From contig NZ_URNN01000079.1 in assembly GCF_900549175.1 (NCBI RefSeq), forward strand, positions 1-15,857: 15,857 bases of DNA. Reading direction: 5' to 3'. Position 1 is the stretch's first letter, and each line of letters starts with the position of its first letter. Origin of the DNA: an uncultured Prevotella sp. (GTDB lineage Bacteria > Bacteroidota > Bacteroidia > Bacteroidales > Bacteroidaceae). The notes beneath the pieces were generated by a model. The model searched no databases, had not been told where the DNA came from, and saw only the letters and a program-made list of their open reading frames with translations. Made by a program: the position numbers and the translations under genes. Positions 1 to 7,577 of this stretch are shown here, in pieces.

Positions 1-201
1 CCGCTCTATTTCGAGAAAAAAGAAATGTTAAATTTTAAGAATTATCAGGACAAAAGGCATGATTACCAAGACCAAAAGCATATATCCCCAAATGGCAAAA
101 ACATTGATTGGCAATCGCTTATTTTGTATGGCACCGGACTTTATGATTATTTCTTCTTCCACATGTGTTCGCAATACAATAAAAAAGCACTATCTTTGTA
201 A
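1..201 (+). CDS. 3' end of an unrecognised reading frame, cut by window edge
   Basis: Frame 1 is open from the first base to a TAA at 199-201 (66 residues). It starts with PLYFEKKEMLNF and ends in an aromatic-rich segment with YGTGLYDYFFFH. I do not recognise the family. The first 45 bases recur, inverted and in the same reading frame, at the right end of the window, and the protein similarity runs a little beyond the DNA match (NYQDKR versus NYSDRK). This favours a real coding family over chance. An in-frame ATG at 25-27 could also be a start. The promoter of the next gene lies inside its last codons. It could be the tail of a functional gene or a decayed fragment. Confidence 0.35.
   Translation, partial: PLYFEKKEMLNFKNYQDKRHDYQDQKHISPNGKNIDWQSLILYGTGLYDYFFFHMCSQYNKKALSL
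5..45. repeat. Left copy of window-end inverted repeat
   Basis: Positions 5-45 match the reverse complement of 15815-15855 at 40 of 41 positions. The only mismatch is at 38, where A here corresponds to G in the other copy. Both copies read YFEKKEMLNF(K/R)NY in one frame. The copies sit 2-4 bases from the window ends. Confidence 0.85.
168..198 (+). promoter_or_regulatory. Bacteroidetes-type promoter of the HEAT-like gene
   Basis: A TTCG (-33-like, 168-171, one mismatch to TTTG) is followed by 19 nt and TATCTTTG (191-198), an exact match to the TAnnTTTG -7 consensus. The predicted transcript starts near 202, giving a leader of about 30 nt before the ATG at 233. This supports 233 as the start rather than the in-frame ATG at 59, which lies upstream of the promoter. 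Confidence 0.65.
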
Positions 202-232
202 CCATAAAAATACAAACAAACATAACAAAACC

Positions 233-1696
233 ATGGCAAAGAACAAAAAGCAACAGCAACAGACATTCCTTTCGCCGGAAAAATATATCAAACAGAAGGC
301 ACGCTCACTGAAAATAAAGGCTTGCTACATTACAAAAGACCATGAGAAGTATGGCCTTGGCCATATCGTCGTCGCACGCGAGCATAACGGCGGCAAGATT
401 ACAGCCGGCTTTTATCTGATTGACAAATTCTGCCTTGGTGTGAAAAATACGTTCTATCGGTTCAGGATGGAGGATTATGAATTTAAGGAAGTGCTGGACA
501 ATATGAACGAAATCGGTATCAAGGAGATAGGCTATGAGGAAGCCCATAACCTCATCTACGGAGCAGTTGAGTTTGCTGAGGAGGCAGGCATCGAACCGCA
601 CAAAAACTTTGCGGTCACGCAGTATATACTGGAAGAGGACAACGACGATGTGCCGCTGATAGAATATGAATACGGCAAGAACGGCAAACACTATCTCATG
701 GCAAACAACTATCTGGAAGCAAGCCGGTATATTCCGTTATTGCGGAAAAATTTGGGAGAGGACTTTGAATATACCATAGATACAGAGGATTATGATTATG
801 ACGATGAAGTTGATGATGATTCTGATTTCCATGAATATTTGAAAGACCATCCGATGTTCAAAAGATACGGTCCCGATACCGTCTATACATATAAGCATCC
901 GGAATATCCGAAGGAGGTGACGCTCGAGAATCCCGTCGTGGAGGAGATTTTGTGTGACCCGAAGAACGCTGCCTATCTGAAACGCGAACAGATTAACACA
1001 TTGCTTGCCCTGCCCCATGACAGTTTGCGGCGCGACCTTGAAAACCTCATTCTCTACAATATCGGCATAGGCTGTGATGGCTTTCCCGAAGAGGTTACAG
1101 ATGGTGATTTCAACGGTGTGATAGCCCGGTCGGTTATGCTGATAGCCGAAGTCGGCAATTCTGACAGCAGTCTGGACGTTGTGCTGGAAGTGTTGAGACA
1201 GTCGGAAGAGTTTTTTGATTACCATATCTGTGACATCAGTGTCGAGACATTTGTACCGACAATATATAAGCTGGGGCACAACCGGATGGACAAACTGATG
1301 GCTTTCATGAAAGAAGAGGGACTGTATGACTTTTTTAAAGTAAATGTTCCGGCGGCAGTGGCACTCATCGCACACAAGCATCCCGAACGCCGCGCGGAAG
1401 TTTTGGAATGGTTCCGGGAACTGCTCCTGTTCGCAACGGAAAAGATTTCGGAGACACAAGCCATAGACAGCATCGTGGCCGGCTTTTTAATAAACGACAT
1501 TCTGGACATAAAGGCCAAAGAACTGCTTCCCGAGATAAAGGCACTGTTTGACACCGGACTTGTAGACGAAGAATACTGCGGAAACTTCAAAGACGTCAGA
1601 AAGGAGCTGAACCAAAAAGGCTCATCATATTATATAAAAGAACATCTTACGGACATATATGAACGGTTTGAGGATATGAAGAAATGGCTCCAATAA
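233..1696 (+). CDS. Hypothetical protein with C-terminal HEAT-like (DUF1186-like) region
   Basis: This is a 487-residue soluble protein with no signal peptide or membrane segment. I chose ATG 233 because the promoter lies just upstream and the first residues (MAKNKKQQQQ) are a normal basic start; the same frame is open back to an ATG at 59. Residues about 20-165 form a compact mixed domain with GHIVVAREH, GFYLIDKFCLGVK and FAEEAGIEPHKNF, resembling conserved Bacteroidetes hypotheticals I cannot name. Residues about 183-199 are a very acidic linker (DYDYDDEVDDDSD). From about residue 245 on there are helical repeats (LLALPHDSLRRDLE onward) with the look of DUF1186/HEAT-like scaffolds. Function is unknown. 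Its base composition is more AT-rich than that of the transporter genes. It stands alone, ending at a hairpin shared with the convergent peptidase gene. Confidence 0.8.
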   Translation: MAKNKKQQQQTFLSPEKYIKQKARSLKIKACYITKDHEKYGLGHIVVAREHNGGKITAGFYLIDKFCLGVKNTFYRFRMEDYEFKEVLDNMNEIGIKEIGYEEAHNLIYGAVEFAEEAGIEPHKNFAVTQYILEEDNDDVPLIEYEYGKNGKHYLMANNYLEASRYIPLLRKNLGEDFEYTIDTEDYDYDDEVDDDSDFHEYLKDHPMFKRYGPDTVYTYKHPEYPKEVTLENPVVEEILCDPKNAAYLKREQINTLLALPHDSLRRDLENLILYNIGIGCDGFPEEVTDGDFNGVIARSVMLIAEVGNSDSSLDVVLEVLRQSEEFFDYHICDISVETFVPTIYKLGHNRMDKLMAFMKEEGLYDFFKVNVPAAVALIAHKHPERRAEVLEWFRELLLFATEKISETQAIDSIVAGFLINDILDIKAKELLPEIKALFDTGLVDEEYCGNFKDVRKELNQKGSSYYIKEHLTDIYERFEDMKKWLQ

Positions 1697-1722
1697 TATA
1701 ACGAAGACAAAGCATAAACATT

Positions 1723-1776
1723 ATCAAAATACGGTTCATGAACATGTAGGAACATATACATGAACCGTATTTTGAT
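1723..1776. terminator. Perfect 18-nt-stem hairpin, bidirectional terminator
   Basis: Arms 1723-1740 and 1759-1776 are perfect reverse complements around an 18-nt loop. The arms begin and end in A/T tracts (ATCAAAAT and ATTTTGAT). The hairpin lies between two converging genes that stop at 1696 and 1796, so it probably terminates both transcripts. Confidence 0.75.
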
Positions 1777-1795
1777 ACAGCCCCATCACCCTATC

Positions 1796-3247
1796 CTATT
1801 TTTTCTTCAGATACTTCAGTGCCGCCTTCACGAGATAGTCATCGACCTGCTTCAGGTTTTCGTAAGTATCGGACACTTCTATGTCGGGTTTTATTCCGAT
1901 GCCGACAAACGGACGGCCGTCGGGATAAGTCTCTTCGAGAGTACATACGCGTATGCCGAGGTCAGGCAGAAGGTCCACCATCAGCGGGTTACCGGTACTT
2001 CCGTTTGTCGGCAGTCCCATCCTGACGATGTGCTTCTGTCCGTCGGTCATCATCAGCATGTCTTCCGCAGCCGACGCCGTGTTCACCGATGTAAGAATCA
2101 CCGTCGGGACGATGTGCCGCGGATAGTCATCGGAATATTCGTGCACCATGTGTCCGCCGTCATACACATTACGATGGGTATAATTGAGATAACATTCACG
2201 TTTCCAGCTGTTACCGGCGGTGTCCTGAGGATTGATGTATCTTCCCCACGACGCATACGCAGCCTTATACGACGGAGTGGTCCAACGGCCGCTCGATATC
2301 CGGTTGCCTTCAATGAAATGGCTTATTATGCCCGCTGCATTACTTGTATTTCCACCCCCGTTGCGGCTTATGTCGATGATGACCTTACGGGCACGCCGTT
2401 GTATCTCGGGAAAAACCTTATCAAACTCATCTACCACCTTACTGTCGCCAAATGTGTTGACCGTAATCAGGGCGATATCGTCCGCCGGCCATTCAAGACA
2501 GAACTGCTTGTCAGTGGGGGCAAAACGCGTAAAATGTACAGCGTCAACATTGCCGACATATTTGTTTGTCAGTTCAAGAGTGACCTCCCTGCCGTCGGGA
2601 CGGCGGAACGTAACGGTACGGCGCGTGCCCACGGCACCGCTGAGCGGCCTGCCTGCAGCGGCGGAAGCCCTGCCGTAATCGGTGGAAGCCGACATCTCTT
2701 CCATCATTTCATCCATCACCTCGCCGATCGGCCTGCCGTCGACAGACACCACCGTAGAACCGAGCGGAACAATTTTTTCCTTATCCTTGGCCACGGACAC
2801 CGCCATTACCTGCCCGTCGCAGTATGAAAGAGTGAAATACCACCTGTCATCAAAATAGTTTGTCGTGCCGTAGTATTTGTTTCTGCGGTTATACGTCAGT
2901 CCTGTATGACCGTCTTTCAGCGATGCCATGAAGCGCGCCATGAGCAGCGAGAAACCGTCATCATCGGTCTCGGTGGCAGGCATTATCAGCGAGCGGTATA
3001 TGGAATCCCATCGCTCCTCACCTATATTCTTCATGAAAGCGCAACTGCGTTTCACCTCCATCCATGCCGCAGACAGGGCATACAGTTTTTCTTCCGTTGT
3101 CCATTGTGTCCGCCCGGGATTACATGCGTGCCAGTCCTTTATCCCTTTGTTCTCTTTTCTGCCGTCCTGCGCCGATGTCTTTACAGGCGCGATGACGGAC
3201 ACCAGCAAGACTGCGGCAGCAGCCATAACCGTTGCAAGTCTTTTCAT
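1796..3247 (-). CDS. Secreted S41-family serine peptidase (tricorn/IRBP-like)
   Basis: This is a 483-residue exported protease. From ATG 3247 the N-terminus is a textbook Sec signal (MKR, hydrophobic run, cleavage after KTSAQ). An in-frame ATG at 3277 would add ten residues and is the alternative start. Known S41B features are visible: DGHT (His about 114), a PDZ-like stretch at about 163-225 (GSTVVSVDGRPIG), DISRNGGG (about 292-299), the nucleophile context NTASAAE (Ser about 392), and DGRPFVGIGIKPD near the C-terminus. There is no Lys in the position used by the CtpA-type Ser-Lys dyad, which fits the tricorn/IRBP branch. It probably cleaves peptides in the periplasm. It is the last of four minus-strand genes, with a gap of about 147 nt from the SGNH gene. 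The substrate cannot be inferred. Confidence 0.88.
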   Translation of the reverse strand: MKRLATVMAAAAVLLVSVIAPVKTSAQDGRKENKGIKDWHACNPGRTQWTTEEKLYALSAAWMEVKRSCAFMKNIGEERWDSIYRSLIMPATETDDDGFSLLMARFMASLKDGHTGLTYNRRNKYYGTTNYFDDRWYFTLSYCDGQVMAVSVAKDKEKIVPLGSTVVSVDGRPIGEVMDEMMEEMSASTDYGRASAAAGRPLSGAVGTRRTVTFRRPDGREVTLELTNKYVGNVDAVHFTRFAPTDKQFCLEWPADDIALITVNTFGDSKVVDEFDKVFPEIQRRARKVIIDISRNGGGNTSNAAGIISHFIEGNRISSGRWTTPSYKAAYASWGRYINPQDTAGNSWKRECYLNYTHRNVYDGGHMVHEYSDDYPRHIVPTVILTSVNTASAAEDMLMMTDGQKHIVRMGLPTNGSTGNPLMVDLLPDLGIRVCTLEETYPDGRPFVGIGIKPDIEVSDTYENLKQVDDYLVKAALKYLKKK

Positions 3248-3394
3248 TGTTGGTATCTTTTTGTTGTTATTGTTCATTTTCTGCAAATCAGACGTGCATG
3301 AAATATATAAAAGATGCAACAAACGGAAATACTTAACTTACATTAACGGTACGACACTCTCCAAATCTTTCAACTCAGCCAGCACAAATACCAT

Positions 3395-4321
3395 TCACTG
3401 CATATTCCGGACAAACCATTCCATGCCTACAGGAAGAAAAAGGTCATGGCCGGCATTGTTCAGATGAGCAGTGTCGTTGGGCTTTTGGAAATATCGTTTC
3501 CTGAACGCGGCGTCGCGCACCTTTATGACACATCGGCCGGAATAGTTGTCGAGAACGGGAATGCCGTGGCGGCGGCACACCTGCTTTATGGTTCTGCACA
3601 CCTGTTTGAATCCGGGATAGTCACAATACCACGGGGTAACATATCCTATTTCCGCGTGCGGACACTGCTCCTTGATATTCGTTATGAGCAGTTCGAGCGA
3701 GTCTCTGAACATCTGCAGAGAGTCTTTGTTCTTCCCCACCTTGAAGGCATCGTTGTGGCCGCCGATTATCATGACGTAATCTGCATCCGGATTCATCTTC
3801 CGTGTCTTGGTGTACATCGCCGGTCCGAAGTTGAACCTGCCGTCGTGTGTACGGTCAAAGGCTACACAGGAGCCGTTCTTCCCGTAGTTGTTATACGAAA
3901 ATCCGAGAGCTTCGGCCATCTTGTAGTGCCATGTCTCCTCTTTCGGCCGTCTGTGGTTCTCCACGTATGAATCGCCGATGACGTTGAGCACCTTTGCAGG
4001 AGTCAGCGTAATCGGCCCGCCGGACGGATTGAAGTCAATGAGCCGCGCGGAACGCACACCGTAGCATGCCAGCTGCCTTCCGTCCTGCTCCGCCTTTATG
4101 TTATGCTCCAGTCCAGACACCCTCATGATCAGCGGTTGGGAAAAGATGCAGGAATCAAGCGGACAGGACGGCGTAACCACCATCTTCCAGCCGTCTGTCC
4201 CCTCGCCTGTGATGTTCCGGTTCAGTGTCAGCGCGTCACGCTCCTTTAATATCTGAACATCCTGTGCGCCTGCCGCAGCCCCAATGAACAGCGGCAGCGC
4301 CGTCAATATAAGTTTTTTCAT
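3395..4321 (-). CDS. Secreted SGNH/GDSL hydrolase with N-terminal beta domain
   Basis: This is a 308-residue exported esterase-like protein. ATG 4321 was chosen because it gives a clean Sec signal (MKKLILTALPLFIG..AGAQ) and starts 10 nt after the stop of the upstream hydrolase gene. Residues about 20-110 look like a beta-rich domain, often found before SGNH domains. The SGNH blocks are all present: GDSY (Ser about 118), GKNGS (Gly about 149), GGHND (Asn about 190) and DTAH (Asp about 283, His about 286). The family removes acyl groups, often acetyl, from carbohydrates or lipids; the substrate is not shown here. It probably shares a transcript with the hydrolase encoded just upstream. The two proteins differ strongly, so this is not a recent duplication. 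Confidence 0.87.
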   Translation of the reverse strand: MKKLILTALPLFIGAAAGAQDVQILKERDALTLNRNITGEGTDGWKMVVTPSCPLDSCIFSQPLIMRVSGLEHNIKAEQDGRQLACYGVRSARLIDFNPSGGPITLTPAKVLNVIGDSYVENHRRPKEETWHYKMAEALGFSYNNYGKNGSCVAFDRTHDGRFNFGPAMYTKTRKMNPDADYVMIIGGHNDAFKVGKNKDSLQMFRDSLELLITNIKEQCPHAEIGYVTPWYCDYPGFKQVCRTIKQVCRRHGIPVLDNYSGRCVIKVRDAAFRKRYFQKPNDTAHLNNAGHDLFLPVGMEWFVRNMQ

Positions 4322-4331
4322 TTGCGAATGG

Positions 4332-5084
4332 TTATTGCATAAGCGCACGGCACACCTGTTCGGCTATCTGACTGTGGCCTTTGACGGTGGGGTGGCCGCT
4401 CTTCTTGTCAATGTCTTTCAGCTCGATGCACTTCACGCCGTAGTGCTTGCAGATTGTCTTGACTGACGTGTTTATATCTTCCCTGAGTCCGTCGTTGAGA
4501 AGAAAGTATATCTCCGTCGACGGGTAGCGGTCCTTGACGTAACGCAGCATCCGGGCCATGGCCGGGCGGAAAGTGTAGAGTTCATCTTCGGTGATGTCCT
4601 CATACTTATATTCCCCCACGGACGCGCCCGACCAGCTGTCGTTTGTAGCCCCGAAGATGAAGATGATGTCGGGACATCCGAGATTGTCCATCCGCGTGAG
4701 GAACGAGCGGTCGCGGTAGTCATTACCGTTATATCCGCGGTTGCAGACGGTAGAGCCTGAGAACGAGTTGTTCATGCACAGCCGCCATCCGCGCTCAGTC
4801 ACGACGCGGTGCCACCATGTCTGTTTGACATCGCTCACGTCGGTGTTTTTTCTGTCGGGTCTGGCATAATACCACGTATGGTTTGTACGCGGGGTGATGA
4901 ATCCCTCAAATGTTGAATAGGAGTCGCCGAGCACCGACACGCTCTTGGTCTGAGCCTGCAGGCCGAGGCAGAGAAGCATAAGGATTAAAACTGCCGACAG
5001 GCGCAGCGACGCCGTGTGGAGAAAAGAACGACGGAAGTTTCCATCGATGATTGCCGTGAATGTTGAAAACGCTTTCATAAACAT
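4332..5084 (-). CDS. Secreted SGNH/GDSL hydrolase
   Basis: This is a 250-residue single-domain SGNH hydrolase. Blocks seen are GDSYSTFEG (Ser 55), NNSFSGST (Gly about 110), GATNDSW (Asn 148) and GHPTVKGH (His 231). The usual Asp three residues before the His is a Lys here (KSGH); the nearby Asp 226 may substitute, or the enzyme works as a Ser-His dyad. The hydrophobic segment SAVLILMLLCLGLQAQ ends at about residue 45 after an unusually long basic n-region; a later start is possible but the only nearby one, Met 36, would destroy the signal. ATG 5078 is an equally good alternative to 5084. It begins 50 nt after the MATE gene and ends 10 nt before the next hydrolase. Probable role: deacylation of an extracellular glycan or lipid. 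Confidence 0.87.
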   Translation of the reverse strand: MFMKAFSTFTAIIDGNFRRSFLHTASLRLSAVLILMLLCLGLQAQTKSVSVLGDSYSTFEGFITPRTNHTWYYARPDRKNTDVSDVKQTWWHRVVTERGWRLCMNNSFSGSTVCNRGYNGNDYRDRSFLTRMDNLGCPDIIFIFGATNDSWSGASVGEYKYEDITEDELYTFRPAMARMLRYVKDRYPSTEIYFLLNDGLREDINTSVKTICKHYGVKCIELKDIDKKSGHPTVKGHSQIAEQVCRALMQ

Positions 5085-5134
5085 TTTGATTTTGTTTCGG
5101 TAAAGTTATTACAATTTTATATGGTTTTTCCCCG

Positions 5135-6484
5135 TCACACCCTTACCCTCCGGTACATGTAAAGTACGGTGATGACAGCCAGCGTCAGCACCTCGGCTGC
5201 GGGGATGGCAAGCCACAGACCCTTTTCGCCGAGCAGCGGAGGCAATACAAGGAATGACGGCACGAGGAAGACGATGCCGCGCAGCATTGTGTAGGCCGTG
5301 CTACGCGCAGCCTTCTCCATGCTCTGATAGTATCCGATGAAAGTGATGTTGAGTGCGAAGAACACCGTGCACGTGCCGAGCAGAGGCAGGCCTGCGGCGG
5401 CGATGTAATGGGCGGCGTCTCCGACGGGGATGAAGAGGCTGCTGAGCATCGGTGCTCCCGCCCACATGCCGGCAGTGATGAGAAGTCCGCAGATGATGGC
5501 GGTACATATCGATATATGCAGGGTGCTGCGCACGCGGTCGGGGCGGCCGGCTCCGTGGTTGAAGCTGATGATGGGCTGTGCGGCCTGAGCCACGGCGTTG
5601 TTTATCGAGAATATGATTGGGAAGAGGTAGCAGCCAACACTGTATGCCGCCACTCCGGCCTCGCCGAGCATCGACATGAAGGCATAGTTGCCCGTGACCA
5701 TCATCACGCCCATGGCAAGCTCCGAGAGGAATGTGGCAGAGCCTATCTTCATCATATAACCGACATTGCGCAGCGACAGCCGTAGCGACTTCACCGTCAA
5801 CTTCAGGCGGTAGAAGCGCAGCGTGACTGCACTGAAGATGAAGTACAGAAGTATAAGCAGCGCACCGGCCGCACACGATATCGAGGTGGCTATTGCCGCA
5901 CCGGCGATGCCCATCTCCCACTGCCATACCATGAGCCAGTCGAGAAAAATGTTTAGCAATGCCGCGCCCACCTGTATCGCCATGGCATAGCGCGGCGAGC
6001 CGTCGAGGCGCATGAGAATCATTCCCACGCACTCGACATAGAGGAAGAACAGGCCGGGAAGTATCCACAGCAGATAGTCTGTGGCGTATGTCTCGAGAGC
6101 GTCGCTGCATCCGAGCACCGCGAGCAGCCGGTGGGTGAAGAGCAGCGTCGCCACGGCAAAGACTATGAACATCAGCGTGCCTGCGGCGAAAGCCTGCGTC
6201 ATTATTATCCGCGCCGCCTTGACGTTGTTCTCAGCCATGCGGATGCTGCATATCACCGACGAGCCTATGCCGAACATCAGTCCGATGCCTGTCCATAGTA
6301 GGAACACCGGCGCCACGATGTTTATCGCCGCCAGCGCATCGCTGCCCACACCGTGCCCCACGAACATTCCGTCGCAGATGTTAAGCAGCGAGTTGAACAC
6401 CATTCCGATGAGCGTGGGGAAGAACAGCGCCCTGAAGAGGCTGCCGATGCGTTCGTTTCCGAAGTCGAGTCTGTCTCTGTTCAT
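5135..6484 (-). CDS. MATE family efflux transporter
   Basis: This is a 449-residue inner-membrane protein with about 12 hydrophobic segments in two homologous halves, the normal length for MATE/MepA-like cation-coupled exporters. The N-terminus (FGNERIGSLFRALFFPT, then DGMFVGHGVGSDALAAINI) is typical of the group, and the second half repeats the pattern around AQPIISFNHGAGRPDRV. The family exports cationic drugs or metabolites using Na+ or H+ gradients; the substrate is unknown here. It is the first gene of the minus-strand run, with its own TACCTTTG box about 50 nt upstream. The three downstream genes encode exported enzymes, but 50-150 nt gaps leave it open whether all four are one transcript. 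Confidence 0.92.
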   Translation of the reverse strand: MNRDRLDFGNERIGSLFRALFFPTLIGMVFNSLLNICDGMFVGHGVGSDALAAINIVAPVFLLWTGIGLMFGIGSSVICSIRMAENNVKAARIIMTQAFAAGTLMFIVFAVATLLFTHRLLAVLGCSDALETYATDYLLWILPGLFFLYVECVGMILMRLDGSPRYAMAIQVGAALLNIFLDWLMVWQWEMGIAGAAIATSISCAAGALLILLYFIFSAVTLRFYRLKLTVKSLRLSLRNVGYMMKIGSATFLSELAMGVMMVTGNYAFMSMLGEAGVAAYSVGCYLFPIIFSINNAVAQAAQPIISFNHGAGRPDRVRSTLHISICTAIICGLLITAGMWAGAPMLSSLFIPVGDAAHYIAAAGLPLLGTCTVFFALNITFIGYYQSMEKAARSTAYTMLRGIVFLVPSFLVLPPLLGEKGLWLAIPAAEVLTLAVITVLYMYRRVRV

Positions 6485-6537
6485 ATTCTCTTATGTTTTT
6501 ATCATATAAATGGCAGGATGTGCCATGTAAGCGGCTA

Positions 6538-6545
6538 CAAAGGTA
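6538..6545 (-). promoter_or_regulatory. -7 box of the MATE gene promoter
   Basis: On the minus strand this reads TACCTTTG, an exact TAnnTTTG match. It predicts a leader of about 47 nt before ATG 6484. The -33 region is poor, so the assignment is moderate. Confidence 0.5.
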
Positions 6546-6700
6546 GTAATTTACTTTCATACGGGCGTGGTAACTTACCTGAAATATATCTTTGAATTGC
6601 ATAAGCGTCCCACACCTCTATCCGACTATTCAACCTACCATATCAGACTATTTATGAATGTTTTACCTATGGCGCTTGAGCAAAAAAAACAATTAAAACA

Positions 6701-6732
6701 TTTGCAAATATGTAACATTTAAATTACCTTTG
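6701..6732 (+). promoter_or_regulatory. Promoter of the toxin-antitoxin operon
   Basis: TTTG (6701-6704), 20 nt, then TACCTTTG (6725-6732): both boxes match the Bacteroidetes consensus exactly. The ATG at 6737 is only four bases past the -7 box, so the mRNA should be leaderless or nearly so. The region upstream (about 6546-6700) is AT-rich and shows no other convincing feature. Confidence 0.75.
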
Positions 6733-6736
6733 CAAA

Positions 6737-7090
6737 ATGAAAATAAGGGAAGTTGTAACATACAAGCATTACTTTGAAGAATTCTTTGTCGCGCAACAAC
6801 CCAAAATCCGCGACAAGATAATCAAGGTGCTTGATATAATCGAACAAGTAGAAAGGCTTCCTTCTACCTACTTAAAATACATTGAAGGCACAAACGGACT
6901 GTTTGAAATACGTGTACAGCTCGGCAACAATATTTTCAGAATATTCTGCTTTTTCGATGGCAACAGACTGGTCATACTGTTATCCGGGTTTCAGAAGAAG
7001 ACACAGAAAACACCCCCAAAAGAGATAGACAGAGCCGTAAGGCTTATGAACGATTATTATAAAGAAAAGAAAAAGGACACATCAGAATGA
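6737..7090 (+). CDS. higB: HigB/RelE-type toxin (Gp49-like family)
   Basis: This is a 117-residue protein of the RelE/ParE superfamily, Gp49-like branch. Characteristic stretches are IEGTNGLFEIRVQLG, NIFRIFCFFDG and GFQKKTQKTPPKEI, followed by a terminal helix. Members of this branch are ribosome-dependent mRNA interferases. The toxin comes first, as in HigBA modules, and its stop overlaps the start of the antitoxin gene in ATGA (7087-7090), which suggests translational coupling. The pair is more AT-rich than its neighbours and self-contained between other transcription units, as expected for a horizontally moved module. The symbol is by family resemblance and gene order. Confidence 0.88.
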   Translation: MKIREVVTYKHYFEEFFVAQQPKIRDKIIKVLDIIEQVERLPSTYLKYIEGTNGLFEIRVQLGNNIFRIFCFFDGNRLVILLSGFQKKTQKTPPKEIDRAVRLMNDYYKEKKKDTSE

Positions 7091-7377
7091 ATATAAAGAC
7101 ATTAGACCAAATTAAAAATGACTACTACGGAGTTGTCGGAACACCGGCACGAGACAGATTGGAACGGGAACTTGAAGCTCTGAGGATTGGCTTCAAGATA
7201 AGAAATGCGAGGGAAAAGAAGAAGATGACCCAAACCGAATTGGCAGAGCGCATTGACAAGAAACGGACATTCATATCCAAAATTGAAAACGATGGAGAGA
7301 ATATCACGCTAAAAACACTGTTTGACATTGTAGAGCGTGGGTTGGGAGGCCGACTCAAGATAGAGGTTTTGGTGTAA
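7087..7377 (+). CDS. higA: HigA-type antitoxin with XRE helix-turn-helix
   Basis: This is a 96-residue protein. Residues about 48-70 form an XRE/Cro HTH (MTQTELAERIDKKRTFISKIENDG); the first 45 residues are helical and charged and probably bind the toxin. By analogy with characterised HigA proteins it should neutralise the preceding toxin and repress the operon promoter at 6701-6732. It starts inside the toxin gene's last codon (ATGA overlap). It ends 44 nt before a long hairpin repeat that separates it from the converging DUF5107-TPR gene. Confidence 0.9.
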   Translation: MNIKTLDQIKNDYYGVVGTPARDRLERELEALRIGFKIRNAREKKKMTQTELAERIDKKRTFISKIENDGENITLKTLFDIVERGLGGRLKIEVLV

Positions 7378-7420
7378 AATCATCCCATCAGCGTAATCAA
7401 GCTTAGAATTTTAAAAGGAG

Positions 7421-7563
7421 ATGTGTCAAAATGCGAAGGAAGCACATTGTAGGGACATATTCTTGTATTTGTCCGCCAAGCAGTTGTTGATTATCAACTC
7501 GTTACAGACGGACAAATACAAGAATATTTCCCTACTTTATGTTGTGCCAGCATTTTGACACAC
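7421..7563. repeat. Long intergenic hairpin repeat, copy A (likely bidirectional terminator)
   Basis: The inner arms 7449-7475 and 7509-7535 pair over 27 nt with one mismatch. The outer ends GTGTCAAAATGC (7423-7434) and GCATTTTGACAC (7550-7561) also pair. The 33-nt loop holds a small hairpin, GTTGA-TTA-TCAAC. The left 40 nt is about 77% identical to the left part of the hairpin near 15465-15505, so the two belong to one repeat family. It lies between converging genes ending at 7377 and 7578. Confidence 0.8.
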
Positions 7564-7577
7564 CCTCTTTGATTTTA

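Noticed and set aside
59..232. Upstream in-frame extension of the HEAT-like protein to ATG 59
   Set aside because: It overlaps the predicted promoter at 168-198 and has an atypical composition; ATG 233 follows the promoter at a normal distance.
1760..2827. Long plus-strand open frame opposite the S41 peptidase gene
   Set aside because: It is antisense to a gene with clear family motifs and encodes a His/Arg-rich product without recognisable domains.
5301..6110. Second minus-strand frame within the MATE gene
   Set aside because: A His/Arg-rich shadow frame; the MATE frame shows clear membrane segments and family motifs.
6587..6594. Plus-strand TATCTTTG that could be a promoter or small-RNA start
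   Set aside because: No TTTG lies 19-21 nt upstream and there is no clear RNA structure or terminator downstream.
6655..6723. 22-codon open frame upstream of the toxin gene
   Set aside because: Short, unremarkable composition, overlaps the toxin promoter; no evidence of translation.
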